From Hymenobacter sp. HSC-4F20 (lineage in GTDB: Bacteria > Bacteroidota > Bacteroidia > Cytophagales > Hymenobacteraceae): a stretch of 64,000 bases of DNA. The stretch covers positions 1,488,001 to 1,552,000 of the forward strand of contig NZ_JAHZTD010000001.1 of NCBI RefSeq assembly GCF_019599275.1, written 5' to 3'. This document shows positions 37,407 to 46,615 of the stretch, piece after piece. Position numbers and translations under genes: made by a program. The stretch's first letter is position 1. Every line of letters begins with the position of its first letter. The notes beneath the pieces are model-generated. The model was not told where the DNA came from, did not search any database, and saw nothing but the letters and a program-made list of their open reading frames with translations.

Positions 37407-37856
37407 TTAGCTTGTTTGCTGGTGCTGTTCTACCGTGAATGCAAAACGTAGGTAACGGTGAACATCTACTGTATCCTGGCTCACGTTATCGGTGAGCATA
37501 GTCGATAATTCCAGTCCGGCAGGTGACATGTCGAAGCCGCCCTCCAGCGTTAGCCGTTGGTTCTCCAGCCTGGATAGAATGACTTCCGCTATCTGGTTGG
37601 CAAGCCTGCTGGAGACTTGATTCTTACCCTGGAATGAGGTAATAATGTCCAGCAACAGCGAACATTCCCAGGTCTTGCAGCCTGCGAGGTTACCCTGCGG
37701 CTTCACCGTTTGCTGGGTAATCAAAATGCAGGGCGGGATGGCCCCTGAGGGCGCGAATTCGAAGACTGGTATAGCCTGACCGGCTATCAGAATAGGAGTG
37801 CCGCCAAGGGCCTGAAACACGGATTTTTGCAGCGGCAGTTGCGGGTCATGTAGCAC
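37407..37856 (-). CDS. tail completion/terminator-like protein
   Basis: A 149-residue protein, starting MLHDPQLPLQKSVFQALGG, with IPPCILITQQTVKPQGNLAG, CSLLLDIITSFQGKNQVSSR and VDVHRYLRFAFTVEQHQ. The pattern of a small protein with a DUF3168-like fold just before the tail tube gene is that of a tail terminator that caps the tail end at the head. The family call is by resemblance and position. Confidence 0.65.
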   Translation of the reverse strand: MLHDPQLPLQKSVFQALGGTPILIAGQAIPVFEFAPSGAIPPCILITQQTVKPQGNLAGCKTWECSLLLDIITSFQGKNQVSSRLANQIAEVILSRLENQRLTLEGGFDMSPAGLELSTMLTDNVSQDTVDVHRYLRFAFTVEQHQQTS

Positions 37857-37859
37857 TCG

Positions 37860-38201
37860 TTATAGTCGATTGATAGCTTGCTTGAGGTTATCGAGGAATT
37901 TGTCCCGATGCAGTAGATAAGCCGGATACAGGAAGGGCTTAGCTTGCGTCTGCCGGGTGCCTAGCTCTTTGTCTGGCGCGTAGCTTAGGGTACTTCCTAC
38001 CAGAAAGGTTTTACCTTGGGCTTCCACCTGAATGCTGTCTCGGAGCTTGCCGGTGGCTACCGGGGCTAATTCCTGGGCCGTATCCCGAATGGCTTCCGCT
38101 GTGGCCTGTGCTTCTTCAGCGGCTACGGATTCGACTTGCTTACCGAATGAACTCAGTTGCTTGAGCAGGGCATCTAGGCCACCGATGCTAGAGCTGACCA
38201 T
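37860..38201 (-). CDS. HK97 gp10-like protein
   Basis: From the ATG at 38201 there are 113 residues with the gp10 pattern: SSIGGLDALLKQLSSFGKQV, then EAIRDTAQELAPVATGKLRD, FLVGSTLSYAPDKELGTRQT and AKPFLYPAYLLHRDKF. The 'APVATGKLRDSI' stretch is diagnostic. It acts at the head-tail joint or tail completion. The start overlaps the preceding gene by 14 bases; the frame's GTG at 38240 is a weaker start. Confidence 0.85.
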   Translation of the reverse strand: MVSSSIGGLDALLKQLSSFGKQVESVAAEEAQATAEAIRDTAQELAPVATGKLRDSIQVEAQGKTFLVGSTLSYAPDKELGTRQTQAKPFLYPAYLLHRDKFLDNLKQAINRL

Positions 38202-38514
38202 GTTGACAGTAGTAGGTAACCTCGGTTCGGCGCTCGTCACTGGTGGCGCTGAGAATCTTCAGCCGCTGGCCGTGGAACTCCAGTGCTTCCGCCCGTAGGT
38301 ATTGCTCCCGAAAACGAGAGGTAATCTTGTAGACCTTGCTGCTGATTTCCTTGCCTGGGGTCAGCATTTGCGAACCTCTTAGTTCCTGCACTCTGGCCCA
38401 GATATTGAGCTTTTCGGCTTCCGTAGAAGGTAGCCAACCACCGATACCATCACTGACACTAGCACCAGGAAATACTAGCTTGATTTGCTCCCTGTACTGC
38501 CCTGCCCTAGCCAT
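38188..38514 (-). CDS. head closure protein (phage head-tail joining)
   Basis: A 108-residue protein with the joining-protein pattern: AGQYREQIKLVFPGASVSDG, then GGWLPSTEAEKLNIWARVQE, and LRAEALEFHGQRLKILSATS. SPP1 gp16 and HK97-type relatives close the filled head. It overlaps its upstream neighbour's stop codon (ATG at 38514) by one base and its downstream neighbour by 14. Confidence 0.85.
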   Translation of the reverse strand: MARAGQYREQIKLVFPGASVSDGIGGWLPSTEAEKLNIWARVQELRGSQMLTPGKEISSKVYKITSRFREQYLRAEALEFHGQRLKILSATSDERRTEVTYYCQHGQL

Positions 38515-39053
38515 TAGTCAACCACACAATAAGGAGCCAGCAGAAGCTGGAAATTGAGGCTCAAAGCCCGGTTAACCGTGCCCGTGGTGCTATTTTCCCG
38601 GTTTTCATACATGTCCGCAGCTATCTTCAGGATAGCCTGGATGACGTCGGATTCTGGGTCAGCTTGGAAGTCGTAGCGGACGGTGTAGGTCGGTAGATTA
38701 TCGTAATCAATAGGATATTGTCGATTGATAGCGATACCCTTGACGTACTCTGACCAATACTGGCCTACCGTAGGTAGCTGGGTGACGTCGGTTACGAAAC
38801 CACTCACTGAGAGCACAGAACCAGTTCCTTCAGACAACTGAAAAGGCTCAGTTACAGTGAATGTTGTCTCCAGTATGCGGGAGGTGAAATACTGATTACA
38901 GTATTTTTCTGCTTTGGCTACAGCAGCACTCAGATAATGCTTCAGAAGCTCGTCTTCACTGGCGTCGTCTGCGCTGAGACGCAAATGCGACTTCAATAAG
39001 GCGAGAGATACAGGCTCAGACGTTGGTTTTGATATTGCTTTGGTTGTACTCAC
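38514..39053 (-). CDS. head-tail connector (gp6-like)
   Basis: A 179-residue protein. EPVSLALLKSHLRLSADDAS followed by DELLKHYLSAAVAKAEKYCN is the helical signature of connector proteins that dock under the portal. VIQAILKIAADMYENRENST is the family's second helix pair. It is in the expected place after the capsid gene. Confidence 0.88.
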   Translation of the reverse strand: MSTTKAISKPTSEPVSLALLKSHLRLSADDASEDELLKHYLSAAVAKAEKYCNQYFTSRILETTFTVTEPFQLSEGTGSVLSVSGFVTDVTQLPTVGQYWSEYVKGIAINRQYPIDYDNLPTYTVRYDFQADPESDVIQAILKIAADMYENRENSTTGTVNRALSLNFQLLLAPYCVVD

Positions 39054-39077
39054 TACTTCTGGCTGTACTTCTTACTA

Positions 39078-39308
39078 TTATTTAGTCTCCAGGGAAAGAC
39101 TAGTCGGCTTGGTTTCGCGCTTTTCTGCCGTTTTACGGGGCTTTTTAGGGGTTGCGGAGACCAGTTGATTAGTCTCCGCAACTTCCTCTACCAATCCGGC
39201 ATGTAGCAACTCTTTTGCTTGGTTTACGCCAAGAACTTTGCTCTCACCTTCTGACCAAACCTCTCTATTAATAAGAAAGGTCGTCTTGGCCTTCATGGTC
39301 TTCATCAC
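39078..39308 (-). CDS. small hypothetical phage protein
   Basis: A 76-residue protein between capsid and connector genes. The N-terminal KAKTTFLINREVWSEGESKV plus LGVNQAKELLHAGLVEEV is a small folded unit like those called 'head fiber' or Ig-like binding in other phages, then a lysine-rich, disordered tail. No certain family. Its stop precedes the connector gene by 24 bases. Confidence 0.55.
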   Translation of the reverse strand: MMKTMKAKTTFLINREVWSEGESKVLGVNQAKELLHAGLVEEVAETNQLVSATPKKPRKTAEKRETKPTSLSLETK

Positions 39309-40472
39309 TTATTGAACTGCTTTATTAATGGCAGGAATAGCGGTAGCGAAAGAGCCTTTGATGAAAGATTCAGGACGCTTCACTAGCTGTACGTGACGTG
39401 ATTCAAGTACCACCAAGACCATATTGTGAAGTGCGTCATCTTCGTTCTGGTCATACACACGGATGCTCAAACCATCGCGAGTATAAAGCTGAGCGGCACG
39501 GTCAAATGCACCAACCAGGAATTGTCCTGCTGGCATAGCGTCCATTTCCACGATGCGTACACGACCAATCGATGGGAGTTGACCAGTAAAAATGGTAGGT
39601 AACATGTACCCGCCATCCTCAAGCTTCACCATTTCAAGCTCAGCTACATCATTTGGATTCATGACAATGTGCGTTGGCGTAAACAGCGCAATACGAGCCT
39701 GAGCAATCGCTACACGCAGAGCATCAATCTTCTGAGCATTTTCGATAGTGCCAGCGAAATAGCCTGCATTGAAAGGCTTAGCCAATGGAAGAATGCCCTG
39801 GAGGTCATTACCAGTGCCGGAACCCAGCAACTGTTGCTCAGACAAGAATTCATCATGTAGACGAATCATTTCTGACTTCACAAGCGACACCAACTGCGAA
39901 GCGTCGCGGGTGGCTTCCTCAGTAAACTTGGCTGTTACAGCAATCTTCTTAACAGTAGCCGAAATAGGCTCTGTGGTGAGGCTGAAATTGGGCTTCTTAG
40001 CACCTTCAGCTACCATTTGTGGGCCACCTTCGTAACCGGAAATACGGAAATAGTTAACTACATCTGTGTTGATGCTCCCACCATTTACGATGTCCGACAT
40101 CGAGGTTGGAATCGTCGGTTCAGCTTGATACCCTAGTTTAAGAGGGGTTTTGAAAGCTTCACCAACAGACGAGAACATGTCTACGGCAGCTTTGCGGTCA
40201 AGCTTGATTTCTACCTTCTCACCGGCACCACGATTCTTCAGCTCTGCGGCTTTGGCTTCAACAGCTAGCTCGAAAGCATTCTTGGATTCAAACTCACCAC
40301 CACGGCCAGCACGGTTGGATTTTGCCTCTAGGGCATCTACCTGAGCCTGGAGCTTTGCATTGAGTTCGCTCAGGGATTTTACTTCAGCAGCGATTTCAGT
40401 CGCTTTAGTCTCTACTTTTTGAAAATCACCTTTTACTTCTTTGGCGATTTTGTCAATTACTTCGGTTTCCAC
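39309..40472 (-). CDS. HK97-fold major capsid protein
   Basis: A 387-residue capsid protein. The first 90 residues are a coiled-coil scaffold (VKSLSELNAKLQAQVDALEA), which is normally removed by the prohead protease. The HK97 fold follows: VYDQNEDDALHNMVLVVLE near the end, FTPTHIVMNPNDVAELEMVK, MVAEGAKKPNFSLTTEPISA and TVKKIAVTAKFTEEATRDAS. The gene sits right after the protease gene. Confidence 0.93.
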   Translation of the reverse strand: METEVIDKIAKEVKGDFQKVETKATEIAAEVKSLSELNAKLQAQVDALEAKSNRAGRGGEFESKNAFELAVEAKAAELKNRGAGEKVEIKLDRKAAVDMFSSVGEAFKTPLKLGYQAEPTIPTSMSDIVNGGSINTDVVNYFRISGYEGGPQMVAEGAKKPNFSLTTEPISATVKKIAVTAKFTEEATRDASQLVSLVKSEMIRLHDEFLSEQQLLGSGTGNDLQGILPLAKPFNAGYFAGTIENAQKIDALRVAIAQARIALFTPTHIVMNPNDVAELEMVKLEDGGYMLPTIFTGQLPSIGRVRIVEMDAMPAGQFLVGAFDRAAQLYTRDGLSIRVYDQNEDDALHNMVLVVLESRHVQLVKRPESFIKGSFATAIPAINKAVQ

Positions 40473-40499
40473 TAAAAATTGGGATACTCTACTCTTCTG

Positions 40500-41240
40500 T
40501 TATTTGCTATTATAGCTTTTCATGAACACAGCTAAAATTTCCTCATCGCTCATCTTAGTCGGCTCAACTACTAGCTCAGGAGTGGAAATAATTTCCGGCT
40601 CCGAGCTGTTAAGTGACTTTTCAAGCAAGTCCTGAATACTTTGATTAATCTGTAATACTTCTAGCTCTAACATCTCTACCCGTTCGTTGCTGACGTTTTT
40701 AGTTCGTAGTGTTTTGTGCAAACGCGATAGCTTCTGTAGTAAATAGTCACCTTGTTCTCTGGGTGACATGGATTTCATTGCCACTGTAGGTGTGTTTGGG
40801 TTACTTCCCCACGTCACTGAGCTTACTTCCCACAACTGGACTTCCTTGATAATGCGTATGTCCTTTTCGGTATTGTACTCGCTCAGGATGGTGTTGTAGC
40901 CAATACTATGCTCGTAAGCGCGGTCAGCCTCTAGCGCGAGAACATCATTGCCAAGTTGTGTTTCGGAGGCTTTGGCGGTTACCAACAGACCGAAATCGTC
41001 TTCCTCGATGCTGATAACCGGACCTACTAGGTCGTACGTTGAGTGCTGATTCAGCCATTTGAAACGCTGCGCATTCTCGCGGATAGTCTTGGCGAAAGCA
41101 CCTTTCTGGATGATGTCGCCGTGGCTGTCCACGCTACCGAACGCGGCGGCATAAAATGTTACCGTGCGGGTGCTGGTATCCAGCTCTTTTACTTGTAATT
41201 CTGTCGCGTGATTGCAGTTCTTGTATTCGTACTTGAGCAT
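40500..41240 (-). CDS. HK97-family prohead protease
   Basis: A 246-residue serine protease. YAAAFGSVDSHGDIIQKGAF is the family start, His66 in FKWLNQHSTYDLVGP and Ser112 in AYEHSIGYN are the likely catalytic residues, and LWEVSSVTWGSNPNTPTVA closes the domain. The last 80 residues are helical and may scaffold the capsid protein. Its gene is separated from the portal gene by an inserted gene on the other strand. Confidence 0.92.
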   Translation of the reverse strand: MLKYEYKNCNHATELQVKELDTSTRTVTFYAAAFGSVDSHGDIIQKGAFAKTIRENAQRFKWLNQHSTYDLVGPVISIEEDDFGLLVTAKASETQLGNDVLALEADRAYEHSIGYNTILSEYNTEKDIRIIKEVQLWEVSSVTWGSNPNTPTVAMKSMSPREQGDYLLQKLSRLHKTLRTKNVSNERVEMLELEVLQINQSIQDLLEKSLNSSEPEIISTPELVVEPTKMSDEEILAVFMKSYNSK

Positions 41241-41420
41241 TGACTGTAATTGACAAATAGGCGCTACTGAAATAGGTCTTATGCCCGGTGCGGCCTACTT
41301 CAGCAGCAGATTGCAGCACGAATTATTTCGGGTAACTCAGCACTGCCTAGACTATAATTGCAGCGCCTACTTGTAAATACTCACTCTGGGTAAACCAGCG
41401 AAAATTATTATTGCGAACTA

Positions 41421-41450
41421 TTGCAATATTTATGCAAACAAATTACTTTA
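41421..41450 (+). promoter_or_regulatory. promoter of the DUF2971 gene
   Basis: TTG (41421-41423), 20 bases, then TACTTTA (41444-41450) resembles the Bacteroidota -33/-7 pattern, with one base less in the -7 element. It is 36 bases before the ATG at 41486 and reads against the late genes, so this insert probably has its own expression. Confidence 0.45.
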
Positions 41451-41485
41451 GCCAAAATCAATAATTTTTTCAACTGATACACATC

Positions 41486-42385
41486 ATGGCCTACAATACC
41501 GATGAAGCATCCTCTCCCCTAGACACTGTCCCTAGCCTGTATCACTATACTGATGCTACAGGTTTCTTAGGCATGGTAGGCCAGGGAAATATTCGAATGA
41601 GTAATATCCACTTTCAAAATGATTCAGCAGAGCATGACTACATCTTCCACCTGGCCAATGAGATTCTCGCTGGTTACTTTGGAGATTATTGGAAAGGATT
41701 CTCACAAAATACATTCAACCTTATTACCCCTGTATTTACCTTTTCACTTACAGAGCAAAAGGATTTGTTGAGCCAATGGCGAGGATATTGTCCTAACGGA
41801 GGATATTCCTTTTCTTTTGAGAAAATTCAATTAGCTAAATTCATAGCAAGAAGAGGCTTGTCACTTGAAAAAGTTATTTATAACAAAGAACAACAAATAG
41901 ATATTTTACGAAATCATATAATAAAGTTAACCCCGGATGAATGCCAACTTATCATAGAGGAAGCAGCCGGTTCTGCTATATTTCACAAACTAAAATATCT
42001 TGAGAATGACATCCACAGATTTGCTCCTATATTCAAGCACCCAAAGTTTGAAGAAGAACAAGAATGGCGATTAATAAAACATTACAAAGACAATTCAATC
42101 AACCCTGGAATTATCTCAGATTTAACACGTATGGGCTCAAGCTATCATTTCAATAGAGACAGAGCACTGCATGGAGAGAAGTTGATGTTCAGAGCTGGAC
42201 GAAGCACAATAATACCTTTCTTAGAATTGCCCTTTCTAGATGAAGAAGGGGATGAGCCATTTGTCAAAGTAGAGGAGGTTATAGTCAGCCCAGGCCCTAG
42301 TTCTCACCTAGCTAAGGGAGCTTGCCAAACTTTACTTCCAGGTGTTCCGATTCACTTATCTGAAATTCCTTACCGGAATTGGTGA
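41486..42385 (+). CDS. DUF2971-like protein, accessory gene inside the head operon
   Basis: A 299-residue soluble protein with the DUF2971 pattern: SLYHYTDATGFLGMV near the start, IRMSNIHFQNDSAEHDYIFH, FTFSLTEQKDLLSQWRGYC with GGYSFSF, and FKHPKFEEEQEWRLIKHY. The conserved YHYT, S/W-rich and EEQEWR parts are visible, which suggests an intact enzyme-like fold of unknown activity. It is AT-rich, on the opposite strand to all head genes and has its own promoter: a classic accessory ('moron') insertion, perhaps for defence of the lysogen. Confidence 0.75.
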   Translation: MAYNTDEASSPLDTVPSLYHYTDATGFLGMVGQGNIRMSNIHFQNDSAEHDYIFHLANEILAGYFGDYWKGFSQNTFNLITPVFTFSLTEQKDLLSQWRGYCPNGGYSFSFEKIQLAKFIARRGLSLEKVIYNKEQQIDILRNHIIKLTPDECQLIIEEAAGSAIFHKLKYLENDIHRFAPIFKHPKFEEEQEWRLIKHYKDNSINPGIISDLTRMGSSYHFNRDRALHGEKLMFRAGRSTIIPFLELPFLDEEGDEPFVKVEEVIVSPGPSSHLAKGACQTLLPGVPIHLSEIPYRNW

Positions 42386-42406
42386 TAAGCGTTCATACCG
42401 CATTGC

Positions 42407-43726
42407 TTATGTCGCTGGGACTACCATCTGAGCTGGAACCACAGGCTGGTCATGTCTCCGAGCATTGGCTGGGAACATGTAGTAATCCAAATCCTCGTCT
42501 ACCTCAACTCCCATGATGGCCTGCTTGTCCTTCAATTTTATCCAGGGACATAGCGCCAACCACTCAGCCACTGCCTTCTTGTCTTCCTGAAGTTCTGTTA
42601 TACCGCTGGTGTCAATGTCGATATACACCTTGTCGTCGTAGGCACCTACTAGGAAGCGGTTTAATCCCTCCTGGATTTGTCGCTTCAAGGGGATGACGCA
42701 CTTCGTATAGAGGCTCTTACTAGCTTCTCCGACGTTGTTGAACGTACTCCCATTAGCTCCATTTAGCAGGTGAGCCGGGAAGCGGTAGAGGTCGGCAATT
42801 CCGTTTTTGTCCGTATCCGCAGCCTCCAGAACCTTCAAATCGACCGGGGACAGACCTAGTTGTAGTTGACCTACCTTGGCTCCCACATAAGCTACTGTAG
42901 GCGCTTTCCTAGAAGTAAAGAAGGAAGCTATTTTCCGAGATAAAGCTGAAGAAGCTGTAGCATCTAGCGGGTCCGTATTTTTGTCATCATGATAAATGAG
43001 GGACTGAGGTCCACCATTTTGATAGTGCTTCACACGCAAATCCAAACCACTATCAGCGGCTGTAATCAATTTGTAACCTGCTGCAATTGGAGAGAGGCCA
43101 TACCGTGAATCTTCGGGGTTAGCGTACTTCAGGTGCAGTACATCTTGTGCTTCGTAGCTGTCGTACTGCCCATCTTCGCGCAGCATCCGATAACCCTGAA
43201 CTTCCTGCATCCAGCCGCCGCCTATGATTTCGACTTGGTTGCTTGGTAGTACCCACAGCTCCCCTATTCGACCACCTGATACCCGGTTAGCCCACAAGTA
43301 AGCATTACCAGTGGTCAGGAGATACAATTCCAGCATTTCTACCAGCTCCCCTATTGTCTGCTTAGGATTGGGACGCCAGAGAAGGTTTGTGAGCTGGTGG
43401 TTCTCCAGGACTTTCTTTTTGTTACCCTGGGCATCGAGCTTCCAAACAGCCCAAGGAATCTGCTTTGAAGTCGAGAGAATGTAATTGATGATACTGTAAG
43501 CTACGCCGTGGGTGGAATAACCATCACGGGTGTAATTGTTGCCCTGATTTGCTGCCCATTGAATAGGAGTGTTGCCTAAGATGCCAATAGGGTTGGTACG
43601 TCCCAAATAGTCGGTACCTACAATAGCTTTGGTTTCTTGAAGCGTCGATTGCTGCTGTAGAAACTTGGCGTCGTAAACTGTGGCTTTAATATTCTGGCCT
43701 GTTAGAGCCTGCAAGAATGGATGCAT
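42407..43726 (-). CDS. HK97-family portal protein
   Basis: A 439-residue portal. Family pattern: YTRDGYSTHGVAYSIINYIL (first helix pair), GELVEMLELYLLTTGNAYLW, LPSNQVEIIGGG, QDVLHLKYANPEDSRYGLSP, and LLNGANGSTFNNVGEASKSL with an NRFLV segment after it. Portal rings form the DNA gate of the head and bind terminase. The last 20 residues are proline and valine rich. Confidence 0.92.
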   Translation of the reverse strand: MHPFLQALTGQNIKATVYDAKFLQQQSTLQETKAIVGTDYLGRTNPIGILGNTPIQWAANQGNNYTRDGYSTHGVAYSIINYILSTSKQIPWAVWKLDAQGNKKKVLENHQLTNLLWRPNPKQTIGELVEMLELYLLTTGNAYLWANRVSGGRIGELWVLPSNQVEIIGGGWMQEVQGYRMLREDGQYDSYEAQDVLHLKYANPEDSRYGLSPIAAGYKLITAADSGLDLRVKHYQNGGPQSLIYHDDKNTDPLDATASSALSRKIASFFTSRKAPTVAYVGAKVGQLQLGLSPVDLKVLEAADTDKNGIADLYRFPAHLLNGANGSTFNNVGEASKSLYTKCVIPLKRQIQEGLNRFLVGAYDDKVYIDIDTSGITELQEDKKAVAEWLALCPWIKLKDKQAIMGVEVDEDLDYYMFPANARRHDQPVVPAQMVVPAT

Positions 43727-43767
43727 TAACTGTTACTTGTTACCTATAAATAGTTATAGCTGTGGCT

Positions 43768-45105
43768 CTAATCATTCGCGTAAAATTGAGCCTTGCGTTT
43801 CTCGACGTTCTGGGTTAACTCGGTGACAGCCCATACCAGGGCATCCACCCTATCCGGCGATTTTTGGCCCGTGGCAGCAGACCAGGAGCACATCTGATTC
43901 TCCAGTTCCTGAAGCGATTGATAGACATGTCGAACTTTACGCTGCTCGTATAGGGCTACCACTGGCTCAGCTCGTAGAACTTTCCCCCTCGTAGCTCTTA
44001 CTCCCCTGTAGTTAATATTGGGGTTTACCTGCCGGATGGTGTTCTCAACCATGTCCCCACCTTGGTTTACTTCCGCTACGACAGCATCCGCTTGCCACTC
44101 CTCGTAGAGGTCGTTAGCAACCGTAGCCCATTGGCTAGGCGTGTACTTGCCTGAGTGGTCTTCCAGGACGTAGAGTAACCCATCCAGCCCCAAGGCAGCT
44201 ACAATGATTCCGGTTTCGTCACTATCCTGATTCGTGGTAACCGCAGGGTCTAATGCGACGACAATCCGCTTAAGACTCTCCGGAACATCAGTTACTTCGA
44301 CAGCGGCGAGATTCAGTAATGCTCTGGACCAGAGAGCACCTTTTACATCTTCCAACAGCTCACCATCCAACTCCTGCTTACCAGTCGTAGTGCCTTCGTA
44401 GCTGGCAATGACGTTTGCTTTGAAGGTCTGGGAGAGATTCTTGAGGTTGTCCGACGTCTTACCCCTGGTGATGTGAACATTGCCTCTCGTCTGCGCTTGC
44501 TTGACCAGGTCGAAAAGTAACTTGACCGGTTTCGGCGTCGTGGCAATTACAATCTTAGGATTCGGTCCTAGTCGTAATCCAAACAAGAGGTTACTCCAAG
44601 TAGTACCCTGTCCCTGGGTCTGGTCTTTGGTATCAACATCTCCAATGTGAGCGTCCGACCAAGCAGCTAATTCATCACACCAGGCCGCATGATGCTGCGG
44701 CCCCCGCAGGCCCCTGGGTTTCTCAGCCGTGTAGACGTTAAACTGAGCACCATTCGCCAGGAATAGCTCACCTGTGCTTCTATTGTAACCTGTGTCTTGA
44801 GAGCCGCCACGTAGCTCGTCGTCTCGGAGGATGCTGAGTAACCCTGACTCTCCTTCCAACATGGTAAGCTTAGCATCCGCAAACGTAGCGGCTACCAGGG
44901 CAAACCTTCCTTTGGGCGTGTTACGGGCTTCCTGAGCTATCCATTCCGCCGCAGTCCTCGTCTTACCCCATCCCCTACCTGCTAGAATTAACCAGATAAA
45001 CCAGTCTCCAGGGGGAGCCAGTTGCTCAGGTCTAGCCAGATAACTCCATCTCGTATTTCTCTCCTGTAGTAATGCTAGTAATCGCTCCTTATCACTCGTA
45101 CTCAA
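43768..45105 (-). CDS. terminase large subunit
   Basis: A 445-residue packaging motor. The ATPase has Walker A LAGRGWGKTRTA (Gly43-Thr49) and Walker B AAWCDELA (Asp144, Glu145). The C-terminal nuclease starts at VALDPAVTTNQDSDETGI, with Asp286 and Asp295 as metal ligands, and a further acid in DAVVAEVNQGGDMV. Length is normal for the HK97-like group. The small subunit is encoded 23 bases upstream. Confidence 0.95.
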   Translation of the reverse strand: MSTSDKERLLALLQERNTRWSYLARPEQLAPPGDWFIWLILAGRGWGKTRTAAEWIAQEARNTPKGRFALVAATFADAKLTMLEGESGLLSILRDDELRGGSQDTGYNRSTGELFLANGAQFNVYTAEKPRGLRGPQHHAAWCDELAAWSDAHIGDVDTKDQTQGQGTTWSNLLFGLRLGPNPKIVIATTPKPVKLLFDLVKQAQTRGNVHITRGKTSDNLKNLSQTFKANVIASYEGTTTGKQELDGELLEDVKGALWSRALLNLAAVEVTDVPESLKRIVVALDPAVTTNQDSDETGIIVAALGLDGLLYVLEDHSGKYTPSQWATVANDLYEEWQADAVVAEVNQGGDMVENTIRQVNPNINYRGVRATRGKVLRAEPVVALYEQRKVRHVYQSLQELENQMCSWSAATGQKSPDRVDALVWAVTELTQNVEKRKAQFYAND

Positions 45106-45128
45106 CTATTATTTCATAATTCACACAG

Positions 45129-45608
45129 TTATTTGTTGCCTAGCAGCTTCTGAATCTGTGCATCTAAGTCAGCGTCTGAGAGCTTATTCAGGCTCTCCCC
45201 TTTCGTCGTATGGTCCACCTGACTAATGTGCTTCAGATTCCATTCGCTGAACTTGCGCTCTAGTATCCAGGCCCACCGCTGCCATTGCTGGTCGGTGCTG
45301 AAGGCTACCATGAGAGCTTGCTTCTGTTCCCGCAGTGCCTTTTTATAAAGGTGAAGAAACTCTTGGCCCTGAGTATCAATTGCGTCAAACTCTCCGTCAG
45401 TCGCCTTATTTTTCCACTCTATGAATGTTCTATTTGTAATCTTCGCCTGAGGTTCCAGCAGCTCATTTACGGCGTCCAGCAGCTCGGCATCGGTGAATAT
45501 AATAGTAGTCTTGTCGCTGAAAAGAACCGTGCGGGCTGCTTGGATGAAATCGGCTGTCAACTTGGATGGTCTGCCTCCAGGACGTTTAATTACGTTACTC
45601 ATACACAT
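45129..45608 (-). CDS. terminase small subunit-like protein
   Basis: A 159-residue protein (a second ATG two codons in at 45602 is equally possible). It starts with a basic GRPSKLTADFI stretch and helices that look like a helix-turn-helix (IFTDAELLDAVNELL, ITNRTFIEWKNKA), and ends with a helical oligomerisation part. Position before the large subunit and the DNA-binding look support the role of packaging-site recognition. Confidence 0.75.
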   Translation of the reverse strand: MCMSNVIKRPGGRPSKLTADFIQAARTVLFSDKTTIIFTDAELLDAVNELLEPQAKITNRTFIEWKNKATDGEFDAIDTQGQEFLHLYKKALREQKQALMVAFSTDQQWQRWAWILERKFSEWNLKHISQVDHTTKGESLNKLSDADLDAQIQKLLGNK

Positions 45609-45711
45609 TAAATAGGTCTGTTAATAAATACTCTGCTTAATGATAGAAATAAAGTTCCGACCTTATGAAAGTCATAATTAATTGATTCGTTAGATGTGTT
45701 ATATAAACGCA

Positions 45712-46566
45712 CTAGTACAAACTAGATAAATCACGATTATACCACCAATTTCTGACCTGCTCTGCTAGAGTTACAGCGTCCTTATACTTAATAACACTAT
45801 TAATCATATAAATCCGCTTAATTTCAGAATTAGGATACACATGAGCAACACCCGTCTTTCTGTTATAAAAAAACGTATAATTTTTCGTACGACCTATATA
45901 GATATAATCTAAAGTAGATTTAATAAATTTTTGTTCGTATTCTATTACAACATTTTTATTTGTCGACATCTCCTTCAAGTCAACACCTTGACACAAAGCA
46001 ATTGCAGAGTTGAGCAGCAAAAACGAAAACACCCCCGCGATTATATTTATTGCAGTCTTTAATTTCTTGTTATATAACAATGATTCATTATCAAACCCAA
46101 TTTTACGCTGCCATTTAAATATTTGCCTAGCTCCTATCACTAAGCAAAACATTAACACAACTGCAAATAATACGAATATTATAATAACAATATTAGTTTC
46201 CATACTTAAGAATAAAATGGTGAGTAATATTCCTAAAAACAGCGCCGAAAATGCTATCTGATTCTGCCTATACCCACTTGTACCTTTAGGGTATATAAAA
46301 AGTCTACCGATAAAATCTATTTGCTCTCCAGACAACAAAGCCGAATCCAATATTGAATCAGATACTAGCACTATACAGATATAAATAGCAGTAAACCCAA
46401 AAAACGAAATAAGATAATCAGACAATAGAGATAATATTTCAGTCAATTCAATATAAGTAGAAATATCTACTCCAAATACACCATAGAATATTATTAATCT
46501 AATCAAGCATGTGAGCACTAATAATATCGTTATTAGCGGAATATTGTCTTTAAATTTCGAGAGCAC
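45712..46566 (-). CDS. AT-rich membrane protein, accessory
   Basis: A 284-residue protein with about five membrane segments (PLITILLVLTCLIRLIIFYG, LISFFGFTAIYICIVLV, IAFSALFLGILLTILFL, IVIIIFVLFAVVLMFCLVI, INIIAGVFSFLLLNSAI) and a soluble C-terminus of about 90 residues. GC content is very low compared with the neighbours, so it was probably acquired recently. Not recognised. Position before the terminase genes and membrane location make superinfection exclusion a guess worth testing. Confidence 0.6.
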   Translation of the reverse strand: MLSKFKDNIPLITILLVLTCLIRLIIFYGVFGVDISTYIELTEILSLLSDYLISFFGFTAIYICIVLVSDSILDSALLSGEQIDFIGRLFIYPKGTSGYRQNQIAFSALFLGILLTILFLSMETNIVIIIFVLFAVVLMFCLVIGARQIFKWQRKIGFDNESLLYNKKLKTAINIIAGVFSFLLLNSAIALCQGVDLKEMSTNKNVVIEYEQKFIKSTLDYIYIGRTKNYTFFYNRKTGVAHVYPNSEIKRIYMINSVIKYKDAVTLAEQVRNWWYNRDLSSLY

Positions 46567-46615
46567 GCGTTTAACAATTAAAATGTTCAGCCAAATGAAA
46601 ATATATTACGTGATG

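Noticed and set aside
40740..40747. A further TAAATAGT copy (late motif) inside the prohead protease gene
   Set aside because: It is within coding sequence and not before a gene start, so it was not counted.
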